A stretch of 30,137 nucleotides of DNA from NCBI GenBank assembly GCA_037140375.1, contig JBAXER010000033.1, positions 1 to 30,137 of the forward strand, written 5' to 3'. A model generated the notes under the pieces. It was given only the letters and a program-made list of their open reading frames with translations. It was not told the DNA's origin and did not search any database. Below, piece by piece: positions 21,941-29,475 of this stretch. The stretch comes from WLMZ01 sp037140375 (lineage in GTDB: Bacteria > Actinomycetota > Acidimicrobiia > Acidimicrobiales > Ilumatobacteraceae). How positions within the stretch are numbered: the first letter of the stretch is position 1; each line of letters starts with the position of its first letter. A program made the position numbers and the translations under genes.

Positions 21941-22663
21941 ATGTCCTCGCACGCGCCTCGCTACGGCACGCCCAATGTCTCGTATGTCCGCACCTGGTTT
22001 GGTGGCGCCGACGAAAAGGCGATGTGGGCTCTCAACTTGATGAAGTACCGCGCCATCGCCGACTACCAAGACGGTCGCGATGTCAACATCACTGGCGCCG
22101 AGGCCGACATGCTCTACATGCCGGACGGTCCGCTCAATGCGATTGGTGGCCGCGTCATGATGGCCGCCGAAGTTGTGCACCGCTTGCGTGGCGACTCGAT
22201 TGAGTGGGACATGGTGGCAGTTGCGTTCTACCCGCGCCGCATGGCGATGCTGGAGATGCAGATGCTTCCCGAGTTCATCGACCTGCACGTACATAAAGAC
22301 GCCGCGATGGATTTCACCATCGTGATGGCCACCATGCCAGCAGCCGACTCGCCGGCCCCGGCCGACTGGTCAGCGCTGTCCGACGGCGACATGCTGTTGC
22401 TGCAAGTAGTTGCAGATGCAACTACTGCCGACCTCGCCGAGATGGTGCCATCGCGTCGAATCGGTTTGTACGACGTTGAAGGCGTCATCGTGGGCGACGA
22501 TCGAGCGTGGATGCAGGCTCGTTGGGACATCATCTCGCGCGACGATGTCGCTACGTTGACGGCAGCGTTTGCGGCTCATGATGATTCGTCGGTGTACGCA
22601 ATGATTCTCGAGCCTCGGTTCGACGTCATGAACGATCCAGCCCGAGGAGGCAGCCAGTCATGA
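21941..22663 (+). CDS. Dimeric alpha/beta-barrel (DUF1330/EthD-like) domain protein
   Basis: The 240-aa product has the layout of ferredoxin-like dimeric barrels. ALNLMKYRAIADYQDGRDVNITGAEADMLYMP is followed by AIGGRVMMAAEVVHRLRGDSIEWDMVAVAFYPRRMAMLEMQMLPEFIDLHVHKDAAMDFTIVMAT; the 'EWD-VAV-YP-R-A' and 'HVHK-A-M--T' elements are typical. A second, weaker copy (about 150-235: MLLLQVVADATTADLAEM, RWDIISRDDVATL, YAMILEPRFDVM) suggests an internal duplication. GGAGA (21933-21937) precedes the ATG at 21941; the frame opens at 21773 but that overlaps the divergent gene. Its last bases overlap the LLM oxidoreductase start (ATGA). Such proteins can act as monooxygenases or stress-related binding proteins; function unassigned. 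Confidence 0.8.
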   Translation: MSSHAPRYGTPNVSYVRTWFGGADEKAMWALNLMKYRAIADYQDGRDVNITGAEADMLYMPDGPLNAIGGRVMMAAEVVHRLRGDSIEWDMVAVAFYPRRMAMLEMQMLPEFIDLHVHKDAAMDFTIVMATMPAADSPAPADWSALSDGDMLLLQVVADATTADLAEMVPSRRIGLYDVEGVIVGDDRAWMQARWDIISRDDVATLTAAFAAHDDSSVYAMILEPRFDVMNDPARGGSQS

Positions 22664-23532
22664 AGTTCGCAATTGCTTTTTCGAATACTGGCCCGTTTAC
22701 TCATCCGGCAAAAGCGGTCGCGATGGCGCAAGCCGCCGAGGCTGCTGGCTTCGAGTCGTTGTGGACTGTCGAGCATGTTGTGGTGCCTTCCGAGTACGCC
22801 TCGACCTACCCCTATTCACCAACCGGCAAGATGCCTGGCGTCGAAGACTCGCCCATTCCTGATCCGCTGATTTGGCTCACCTATGTGGCCGCAGCCACTA
22901 CGACCATCAACCTCGCTACGGGCATTTTGATTCTCCCGCAGCGCAACCCAGTGGTGTTGGCTAAAGAGCTCGCCACGCTCGATCACATGTCTGGCGGGCG
23001 TTTGCACTTAGGCATTGGCGTGGGCTGGCTCGAAGAAGAGTTCGATGCCATTGGTGTGTCGTTTGCCGATCGAGGCCGCCGCAACGATGAGTACGTGGGT
23101 GCAATGCGCGCCTTGTGGACGCAAGACAAGGCTTCGTTTCATGGCGACCATGTGAACTTCGACAACTGCATCTCGCGTCCCCGACCAGTCAACGGAACCG
23201 TGCCGATCCATGTGGGTGGCGACACCGATATCGCCGCTCGCCGTGCGGGCCGCCTTGGCGATGGTTTCTTCCCAGCAAAGGGAACTCACGAAGAACTCGC
23301 TCGCGTGTTCGACATCGTGCGTGACACGGCGCGTCAACACGGGCGTGACCCCGATGCGATTGAGCTCACCACCGGTGGCGGCGGAGCCTTTGGTCCAAAC
23401 GCAATCAACGAGGTGCGTGCGTTGGCCGACCTCGGCGTGGCGCGCGTGATCGTGCCGGCGTTCTTGTTTTATAGCGACTCTGTTGCTGGCCTTGCTCGCT
23501 ACGGCGACGAGATCATCAGCAAAGTCAACTGA
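22660..23532 (+). CDS. LLM class F420-dependent oxidoreductase
   Basis: The 290-aa luciferase-like TIM barrel shows the pattern of the F420-dependent Rv2161c-like subgroup. MKFAIAFSNTGPFTHPAKAVAMAQAAEAAGFESLWTVEHVVVP comes first, then LATGILILPQRNPVVLAKELATLDHMSGGRLHLGIGVGWLEEEFDAIGVSFADRGRRNDEYV, then VPIHVGGDTDIAARRAGRLGDGFFPA. These segments form the phosphate/isoalloxazine pocket. The family oxidises or reduces alcohols, aldehydes or imines using F420; the substrate is not predictable. It starts at ATG 22660, overlapping the previous stop by 4 bp. F420 use supports an actinobacterial host. A stable hairpin at its 3' side (23556-23583) may separate it from the convergent dehalogenase. Confidence 0.92.
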   Translation: MKFAIAFSNTGPFTHPAKAVAMAQAAEAAGFESLWTVEHVVVPSEYASTYPYSPTGKMPGVEDSPIPDPLIWLTYVAAATTTINLATGILILPQRNPVVLAKELATLDHMSGGRLHLGIGVGWLEEEFDAIGVSFADRGRRNDEYVGAMRALWTQDKASFHGDHVNFDNCISRPRPVNGTVPIHVGGDTDIAARRAGRLGDGFFPAKGTHEELARVFDIVRDTARQHGRDPDAIELTTGGGGAFGPNAINEVRALADLGVARVIVPAFLFYSDSVAGLARYGDEIISKVN

Positions 23533-23552
23533 GCCTCGGCTACTGAGTTCGG

Positions 23553-24506
23553 TTAGGCGGGCACCCGACTTGGGGTGCTCGCCATCCAATCGAGCAACGC
23601 CGTGTTGAACGCCTCGGGAATGTCTTCCTGCAAGAAGTGCCCTCCGCCCTCGAGGATCACGTGGGGCTGCCCCTTCGCTCCGCGCACTCGTTCCACAAGA
23701 GGTATGTAGCCGGTGGGGGCCACCACATCGCGGTCGCTGAAGATGGTCACGAATGGCCGCTCAAATTGCTCAAGCACCTTCCATGCGTGCCAGTTCGGCA
23801 CCAGCATTGGATTGTCGGGTTTGGTGGGCAATAGCTGGGTGAAGGCGCGACTGCCAATGGTTGTTTCGGGGTCTGGGTAGGGCGCCTTGTAGCCGGCAGT
23901 CACCTCTGCCGTGACCGGCGTGACCATCACGCCCGCCAGCAAGGTCCACGGTTCCCATACGGCAGCTTCGCGAGCCATCTTCTGGAATGCGGCGAATGCG
24001 CCGCGGGCCACAATTGGTCCGTCGGGCAATGGCTCCGATGGATCGCGCTCTGGGAATCCAGTGTTCGAAAACGAGATGCGTGCGAACCGGTGGGGTTGCT
24101 CGGCCACGAGGCGCAAACCGATGATGCCGCCCCAGTCATGCAACACAAAGGTGATGTCGCGCAGGTTCAGTTGATCGAAGAGCGCCGAGCCCAACCATTG
24201 CACGTGACGCTCTACTGAGTAGTCGTCGATTTCACTTGGCTTGTCCGAGAGGCCCATGCCTACGAGGTCGACGGCGATGCACCGGTGGCCAGCGTTCACG
24301 GCTGCGGTGACTGAGTGTCGCCAGATGTACGACCACGACGGGTTGCCGTGCACGAACACCACCGGAGGTTGATCGCGGGGGCCTTCGTCTATGTAGTGCA
24401 TGCGAATCATCTGGCCATCGCCGCTCGGCACTTCTACGTAGTGCGACGCGAATGGGTAGTCGGCGAGACCCGCAGTGAGTTCGGCTGCAGAACGCAGGAT
24501 TTTCAT
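23553..24506 (-). CDS. Haloalkane dehalogenase (alpha/beta hydrolase)
   Basis: The 317-aa product matches haloalkane dehalogenases, which hydrolyse C-halogen bonds to alcohol and halide. FVHGNPSWSYIWR (51-63) forms the oxyanion hole. The nucleophile elbow VLHDWGG (121-127) gives Asp124 with halide-stabilising Trp125. FSDRD (256-260) supplies the acid (Asp260), and GGGHFLQED (287-295) the base (His290). The placement is close to Xanthobacter DhlA numbering. The cap domain (about 150-225) contains WEPWTLL. Related epoxide hydrolases have a similar fold, but Trp directly after the nucleophile in HDWGG is also found in them, so activity needs testing. The frame opens at 24608; the ATG at 24506 gives the standard N-terminus. 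It is divergent from the arylsulfatase across a palindromic operator. Confidence 0.85.
   Translation of the reverse strand: MKILRSAAELTAGLADYPFASHYVEVPSGDGQMIRMHYIDEGPRDQPPVVFVHGNPSWSYIWRHSVTAAVNAGHRCIAVDLVGMGLSDKPSEIDDYSVERHVQWLGSALFDQLNLRDITFVLHDWGGIIGLRLVAEQPHRFARISFSNTGFPERDPSEPLPDGPIVARGAFAAFQKMAREAAVWEPWTLLAGVMVTPVTAEVTAGYKAPYPDPETTIGSRAFTQLLPTKPDNPMLVPNWHAWKVLEQFERPFVTIFSDRDVVAPTGYIPLVERVRGAKGQPHVILEGGGHFLQEDIPEAFNTALLDWMASTPSRVPA
23556..23583. terminator. Hairpin between convergent oxidoreductase and dehalogenase genes
   Basis: GGCGGGCACCC (23556-23566) and GGGTGCTCGCC (23573-23583) pair over 11 bp with one G-T mismatch and a 6-nt loop. It lies inside the last codons of the dehalogenase and 23 bp after the oxidoreductase stop. 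No T-tract follows on either strand, so it is a stable hairpin that may act as a bidirectional block. Confidence 0.4.
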
Positions 24507-24544
24507 GACGCGCTGTTCGGGTTCTTGCGGAGATTCATTGTCAT
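24503..24544 (-). other. Possible 13-codon leader ORF upstream of the dehalogenase
   Basis: On the minus strand, ATG ACA ATG starts a 13-codon frame that ends TCATGA, its TGA overlapping the dehalogenase ATG at 24506. The dehalogenase has no visible Shine-Dalgarno, so reinitiation from this leader could explain its translation. This is weak evidence from layout only. Confidence 0.25.
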
Positions 24545-24557
24545 GTAGCGTGACAAT
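24537..24557. promoter_or_regulatory. Perfect 7-7-7 palindrome between dehalogenase and arylsulfatase (candidate operator)
   Basis: ATTGTCA (24537-24543), a 7-nt spacer, and TGACAAT (24551-24557). It occupies the 78-bp divergent region and abuts a TACATT -10-like box (24557-24562) of the arylsulfatase. One bound dimeric repressor could control both genes. The half-site contains the TTGTCA word also found at 21856-21861. Confidence 0.6.
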
Positions 24558-24584
24558 ACATTGTCTTGTGACGAAGGGGTAGCT

Positions 24585-26849
24585 GTGGGGATCAACGAAG
24601 AATTTCAAGGTCGTATTGGGCGAACTGTGGCCGAGTCGGTGCCGTCATTCGAAGTCGCGCCGCACCCAGGCGACGACGCGCCCAACGTGGTCATTGTCTT
24701 GCTCGATGACACCGGCTTTGCTCAGTTCGGCTGTTTTGGCTCAGACATCGAAACCCCAAATGTCGATGCATTGGCGGCCAACGGTCTGCAGTTCACCAAC
24801 TTCCACGTCACTCCGCTGTGCTCGCCAACTCGCGCCGCATTGCTTACCGGCCGCGCAAATCACGCCGTGGGTATGCGCTCGGTTTCGAACTTCATCACTG
24901 GGTTCCCCAACCAGCTCGGCCACATCTCGAACCATGCAGCCACCGTGGCCGAAGTACTCGGCGACGCCGGCTACGCCACGTTTGCCTTGGGCAAGTGGCA
25001 CCTCGCGCCAATGGAGCAGTGCTCGGCCGCGGGCCCATTCGATCAGTGGCCGTTGGCTCGTGGCTTCAATCGTTTCTACGGTTTCATGGACGGCGAGACC
25101 GACCAGTTCTACCCCGAACTTGTTGCCGACAACCATCCGGTTCACACACCAGGTACTCCCGAAGAGGGCTACCACGTGTCGCAAGATCTGGTCGATCAAG
25201 CGCTGAAGATGATCGCCGACTCAAAGGGTGTTCGCCCCGACCGCCCGTTCTTTACTTACCTTGCGTTCGGCGCAACACACGCCCCTCACCAAGCGCCACC
25301 CGAGTATTTGGCCAAGTACCGCGGCCGTTACGACGAAGGTTGGGATGTCATCCGCGAGCGTTGGTTCAACAAGCAGATCGAGCGCGGCGTGATCCCGGCG
25401 GACACCGTGTTGTCGCCGCGCAACCCCGGCGTGAATGCATGGGCCGATCTTTCCGACAACGAGCGTTTGCTCGCAGCGCGTTTGCAAGAAACCTTCGCTG
25501 CGTTCCTCGATCACACCGACGTGCAGATCGGTCGCCTCGTCGAAGGTCTTCGTCGCCTCGGCCAGCTCGACAACACCATCCTCGTGGTGCACGCCGACAA
25601 CGGTGCCTCGCAAGAGGGTGGCCCGTTCGGCGTCATGCACGAGATGAAGTTCTTCAACGGCATCATCGAGATGCCCGACGAAGCAGTGCAGCGCATCGAC
25701 ACCATTGGCGGCCCAAACAGCCACACCAACTACCCGTGGGGTTGGGCCCAAGTAGGCAACACGCCGTACCGCTGGTACAAGCAGAACACCCACGAGGGCG
25801 GTGTGCACGTGCCGATGGTGTTCCATTGGCCAAACGGTGTACCCGCCGAGCAGCGCGGCACCATGCGCGACCAGTTTGTGTTCGTCTCCGATGTTGTGCC
25901 AACCGTGTACGACCTCGTTGGGGTTGAGCCGCCGCAGGTTCGTCGCGGCCTCGATCAGTTGCCGGTAACCGGTCATTCGTTTGCTTCGGTCATTGCCAAC
26001 CCGTCGGCGCCAGCAACCAACACGGTTCAGTACTTCGAGAACATGGGCAGCTTGGCGATTGTGGCTGGCGAGTGGAAGGCCGTGTTCAAGCACACTCCTG
26101 GCATCGATCCCGCAACCGAGTCGTGGGAGCTCTATCACCTCTCGATCGATCGCTCAGAGTGCAACGACCTCGCTGCCGGCGATCCCGACAAGCTCGCCGA
26201 GATGGTGGCGTTGTGGGATAGCGAAGCCGAGCGCCATGGTGTGTTCCCACTCGACGACCGTGGTCTCGCGTTGTTTGGCGCACGATTCCGCGATCACTCG
26301 CCGCACCCCGAGAGCCGTCGCTACGTCTATCGCCCGCCCATGTCGCCGTTGCCATCGCAGGCATCGGCCGCAATCGGCGGCCGCCATGCCGACATCACTG
26401 CTCGGGTCAAACTCGCTGCTGGCGACGAGGGTGTGCTCTTCGCTACTGGCACGCAGAACTCCGGCTTGTCGATGTTTGTGCAGAACCAACGCTTGGTGTT
26501 CGACTACAACTCGTTTAGCAATCACACCATCGTCGAGTCAGACACTGAGATTCCATTGGGCGACTCCGAGCTCCTCGTGCGGCTTCGCCGTGGCGAAGGA
26601 ATGCGCGGCAGTATCGAACTGGTAATCAACGGCCGCGTGGCCGGTGGCGCCAATGTCGACATGTACATGCGGATGATCTCGTCGATTGGGCCAAGCATCG
26701 GCAGTGACCATGGCTCAAGCGTCTCCGAGCTGTACGCAGCTCCCTATGAGTTCACTGGTGAACTCTACGAAGTGGTGCTGCAGGCAAGCCCCGAGAAGTA
26801 TGGCGACGCCGCCGAAGCGGCCGGCCGCGCCGAAATGTCGCGTCAGTAA
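24585..26849 (+). CDS. Arylsulfatase (type I, formylglycine-dependent sulfatase)
   Basis: The 754-aa product hydrolyses a sulfate ester. The alkaline-phosphatase-like core starts NVVIVLLDDTGFAQFGCFG (metal-binding Asp41 and Asp42), then LCSPTRAALLTGR (78-90), the CxPxR sulfatase signature whose Cys79 must become formylglycine. GKWHL, THAPH and HADNGASQEGGPFG supply further Lys, His and Asp-Asn metal/sulfate ligands. After about residue 590 a beta-rich C-terminal domain follows. No signal peptide is visible. I prefer GTG 24585, 5 nt after GAAGGGG, to the upstream TTG at 24561. No formylglycine-generating enzyme gene lies in the window. It is divergent from the dehalogenase; with the sulfotransferase operon at 1.2-8.2 kb, the region encodes both addition and removal of sulfate esters. 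Confidence 0.92.
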   Translation: MGINEEFQGRIGRTVAESVPSFEVAPHPGDDAPNVVIVLLDDTGFAQFGCFGSDIETPNVDALAANGLQFTNFHVTPLCSPTRAALLTGRANHAVGMRSVSNFITGFPNQLGHISNHAATVAEVLGDAGYATFALGKWHLAPMEQCSAAGPFDQWPLARGFNRFYGFMDGETDQFYPELVADNHPVHTPGTPEEGYHVSQDLVDQALKMIADSKGVRPDRPFFTYLAFGATHAPHQAPPEYLAKYRGRYDEGWDVIRERWFNKQIERGVIPADTVLSPRNPGVNAWADLSDNERLLAARLQETFAAFLDHTDVQIGRLVEGLRRLGQLDNTILVVHADNGASQEGGPFGVMHEMKFFNGIIEMPDEAVQRIDTIGGPNSHTNYPWGWAQVGNTPYRWYKQNTHEGGVHVPMVFHWPNGVPAEQRGTMRDQFVFVSDVVPTVYDLVGVEPPQVRRGLDQLPVTGHSFASVIANPSAPATNTVQYFENMGSLAIVAGEWKAVFKHTPGIDPATESWELYHLSIDRSECNDLAAGDPDKLAEMVALWDSEAERHGVFPLDDRGLALFGARFRDHSPHPESRRYVYRPPMSPLPSQASAAIGGRHADITARVKLAAGDEGVLFATGTQNSGLSMFVQNQRLVFDYNSFSNHTIVESDTEIPLGDSELLVRLRRGEGMRGSIELVINGRVAGGANVDMYMRMISSIGPSIGSDHGSSVSELYAAPYEFTGELYEVVLQASPEKYGDAAEAAGRAEMSRQ

Positions 26850-26884
26850 TTCTCAGTATTCACGAACTCAAAGAAACAGACAGG

Positions 26885-27529
26885 ATGATCGAAATGTCAG
26901 AAGCTGCAACCCCACGACTGATCTCCGACATGCGCGGCGTTCGCTACGGCGAGGTGCTCGCTGTGTTCAAGCGAGAGACCGGCTTCGAGGCCGAGGTCTA
27001 CGGGACCCAGATGCTCAACGATTGCCCGCAAGAACTGTGGCAGACCCTTGATGCAGACACCATTACCAAAGAGATGGGCGCCATCATGGTCAAGCTCAAC
27101 GGTCCTCGTCATTGGATGCTCGACGGGTTCGGTCAGAAGGTTGCCGTTGTCGATCCGGTGTTTCGCGAGTTCAACGGTCTCAACATGCGACGCATTGCGC
27201 TGCTCGACCTCAGCGAGGGGATCGATGTTGGGCCCTACAAGAATCGTTACGTGAACCGCGGCGCGGTGTTCTTCTTCGATGCCGGCAAGCCTGTGTACGA
27301 ACTGGTGAGCCCCGAGGGTTTGGCCTACGTGATGCAGGCGTACTGCATCGGCGTCGACCCCACCATGAGCGCCGAGAATCTGAGCACCCTTGGCGATCGC
27401 TTGACCATGCCTTCGGGTTGGTCCTATCGCACCCGAATCCTTGAGCACGAATTAGTCATCGACACCAGCGCCACCATCGCAACGGTGCTGCAAGACGAAT
27501 TCGAAAACAGCTACACGCTTCCGAACTGA
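26885..27529 (+). CDS. Conserved hypothetical protein
   Basis: The 214-aa product is not recognised. It is soluble, without signal peptide or repeats. It carries ISDMRGVRYGEVLAVFKRETGFEAEVYGTQMLNDCPQELWQTL near the N-terminus, a central MVKLNGPRHWMLDGFGQKVAVVDP, and NRGAVFFFDAGKPVYELVSPEGLAYVMQAYCIGVDP, a small alpha/beta pattern. It follows the arylsulfatase by 35 bp on the same strand, so cotranscription is likely and a role with that enzyme plausible. Two starts are possible, ATG 26885 and ATG 26894; an AGG at 26882-26884 favours the second by spacing. Convergent with the SGNH gene, leaving a 34-bp gap. Confidence 0.8.
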   Translation: MIEMSEAATPRLISDMRGVRYGEVLAVFKRETGFEAEVYGTQMLNDCPQELWQTLDADTITKEMGAIMVKLNGPRHWMLDGFGQKVAVVDPVFREFNGLNMRRIALLDLSEGIDVGPYKNRYVNRGAVFFFDAGKPVYELVSPEGLAYVMQAYCIGVDPTMSAENLSTLGDRLTMPSGWSYRTRILEHELVIDTSATIATVLQDEFENSYTLPN

Positions 27530-27563
27530 CGCTTGCGCTGCGGGCCACTGAGCCCATCGAGAA

Positions 27564-29438
27564 CTACCATCCGTGCACGCTGCTCACCACAAAGCCGGCG
27601 CGTGCGTTGTAGCCGGTCGGTGACAGATGCACGAGGTCGCCAGCAAACCACCGCGCGCCTGCAGAGAATGCTGCCCAGTCGATGACATGCACGCCAGTGC
27701 TCGCAATGGCAGCGTTAAAGGCTCGCTCGCGTGGTTGGTCAGCGGGGTTCGCCGTGTGCACGTTGACCCACCAAATCGGGTTCGGTCCAACGGCTGCGAG
27801 CATGCGGTCGATATGGGTTCTGGCGAGCATTGTGTTGGTGCCCGTCGAGACCACGTCGTTGGTGCCAAGGCCCACTATCCAGGTGATTGTTGGGTCGTTC
27901 CAAACCGGGTCAGACGTCTTGATTCTCAGCGCCGTAGCGAGGCCGCCTGGTCGGGTTGTTGTGGAGTAGGTGATGCTGCGTGCTACCTGAGCGTCGTAGC
28001 AGATGGGGCCCCACCCATTGTCCCGCAGGCCGCGAATGGTGCGCAGCGCTGCTCCGTAGGTGAGCGAATCGCCAATGACGACAATCGGGCCCTTTGGGCC
28101 GGCAGTAAAGGTGTGCGCCACGATTCGTGACGTGCCGATGTTGGTTACGTAGAGACCGTCGCTCGTTGGGGTCGGCACGTACGTGAGGCATCCGATGGGT
28201 GCGGTGGGGTGCACGCGAACCGGCGCATTGTTGAGCGGCGCAGCAGTGGTTGTTGCCAGCGGCGTGCCCACGAACCAGCCGGTGATGTCGACCACCACAT
28301 GCGCGCCTGATGTTGATGCCACGGCAAGGCCGGCGGTAGACACCGACACAACGCCGAGGTTCGCTATATCTTCGCCGCGCTTTTCGTACGTGAGTGCCGG
28401 TGTCTGCGGCCGCTCTGTTTGTGCAGCCCAAGCCGTGAGGTAGCCCGATGGGCCAGCCTCGGTAGCGGTGATGTTCGCAGCGACAGCGGCGACCGATCCA
28501 ACGGTGGTGACGGTGTCGATCGCGATGGCTCCGCCGGCGTACACCCGCACCGCCTCGCGAGTGTCGAGCACTCGCTTCGGAGCTGAGGGAACGAAGAGCC
28601 CGTCGGTTGTTACGCGCGCCGATGGTCCGGTGAAGTAGCCAACAACATCGACGACTAGATGACCACCGGCGTTAGAGAACACGGTGAGGCCAGTTGCGCT
28701 GACGGGCACGATTTGTGTCGCGGAACGTGTCTGTCTTGGCGCGTCGGTGTTGAGCATTGAGACAAAGGGTCGGATAGTGCGGGCCGGGTATGCGGTCACA
28801 AAACCAGCCGCTGGAGCGAGCGCACTGGTGATGGTTACTTCCATCGCCAAAGCGTCAGCAGGTACAGCGGCCGGAAGTGCAACCTCGACGGATCCGTTGA
28901 GAGGCAGTGCCGATCCGGCATTGGCTTGCGTGTCGATAGCCCGCACTGGGGCAATGCCTACGAATCTGCCCGAGGCCACTGCTGCACTTGTAAGAAACTC
29001 ACCCGAGATATCGATCACGATGTGGACGCTGTTCGAGGCAAACAGCGCGAGGTTGCCGTCGACGCCGAGCGACAGCAGCGCTGCGTTGGCTCGAGTTTCG
29101 CCCACGAGATAGTTGGCTGTCGAAGCAAGTGGCATCGGATCGCCGGAGGGCCACGCAGTGATGAACCCGGCTCCGGCAGCGTCGGTAACGGTGACAGTGA
29201 TTGCAACCGCGGTGGCGTCGGCCGTAACGCCGCACTGCCCGCGCACGGCAAGCGACAACGATTCGCCCGCCATTGGTTTGGTGCGTCGGTCTTCGCGGGT
29301 GTCGAGCAGGCGGCACGGAGTGAGCGGCCGATAGGCGGCGGTGGCGAGAGCGCTGTCGGCGCTCGCGGTGGTAGGAGACAACGCGGTAGCGCTGAACGTA
29401 AGCACCATCGAGATCAACGCGCTGGGGACGAGTTTCAC
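27564..29438 (-). CDS. Secreted SGNH/GDSL hydrolase with three N-terminal actinobacterial repeats
   Basis: The 624-aa product begins MKLVPSALISMVLTFSATALSPTTASADS, a signal peptide (cleavage near ASA, residue 27). Three ~120-aa repeats follow (about 36-155, 160-280, 285-405: 'PLTPCRLLDTRE', 'GFITAWPSGDPMPLAST', 'HIVIDISGEF' and equivalents). These are the same family as in the protein at 10655-11968 but more degenerate. The C-terminal ~170 residues are an SGNH hydrolase: GDSLTYG (456-462, nucleophile Ser458), GLGTNDV (523-529), and DLVHLSPTGY (601-610, Asp601 and His604). Such esterases act on acyl groups of lipids, cell-wall or polysaccharide. The frame continues upstream to 29933, but that part overlaps the HNH gene in another frame. 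GTG 29438 is chosen because it starts the signal peptide and lies 7 nt after TACAAT. Confidence 0.87.
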   Translation of the reverse strand: MKLVPSALISMVLTFSATALSPTTASADSALATAAYRPLTPCRLLDTREDRRTKPMAGESLSLAVRGQCGVTADATAVAITVTVTDAAGAGFITAWPSGDPMPLASTANYLVGETRANAALLSLGVDGNLALFASNSVHIVIDISGEFLTSAAVASGRFVGIAPVRAIDTQANAGSALPLNGSVEVALPAAVPADALAMEVTITSALAPAAGFVTAYPARTIRPFVSMLNTDAPRQTRSATQIVPVSATGLTVFSNAGGHLVVDVVGYFTGPSARVTTDGLFVPSAPKRVLDTREAVRVYAGGAIAIDTVTTVGSVAAVAANITATEAGPSGYLTAWAAQTERPQTPALTYEKRGEDIANLGVVSVSTAGLAVASTSGAHVVVDITGWFVGTPLATTTAAPLNNAPVRVHPTAPIGCLTYVPTPTSDGLYVTNIGTSRIVAHTFTAGPKGPIVVIGDSLTYGAALRTIRGLRDNGWGPICYDAQVARSITYSTTTRPGGLATALRIKTSDPVWNDPTITWIVGLGTNDVVSTGTNTMLARTHIDRMLAAVGPNPIWWVNVHTANPADQPRERAFNAAIASTGVHVIDWAAFSAGARWFAGDLVHLSPTGYNARAGFVVSSVHGW

Positions 29439-29445
29439 CTCGCGA

Positions 29446-29451
29446 ATTGTA
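29446..29451 (-). promoter_or_regulatory. -10 box of the SGNH hydrolase gene
   Basis: TACAAT on the minus strand, 7 nt before the GTG at 29438. Leaderless start implied; it lies in the 37-bp gap after the HNH gene. Confidence 0.5.
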
Positions 29452-29475
29452 TTACCGGCGCTCGTGGCGGTTTGG

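Noticed and set aside
24818..25927. 369-aa plus-strand open frame inside the arylsulfatase
   Set aside because: Arg-rich out-of-frame shadow of the sulfatase gene.
25221..26138. 305-aa minus-strand open frame opposite the arylsulfatase
   Set aside because: No motif, no start context; shadow frame.
27542..27555. GGGC-N6-GCCC hairpin between the convergent genes at 27.5 kb as a terminator
   Set aside because: Only a 4-bp stem and no T-tract on either strand.
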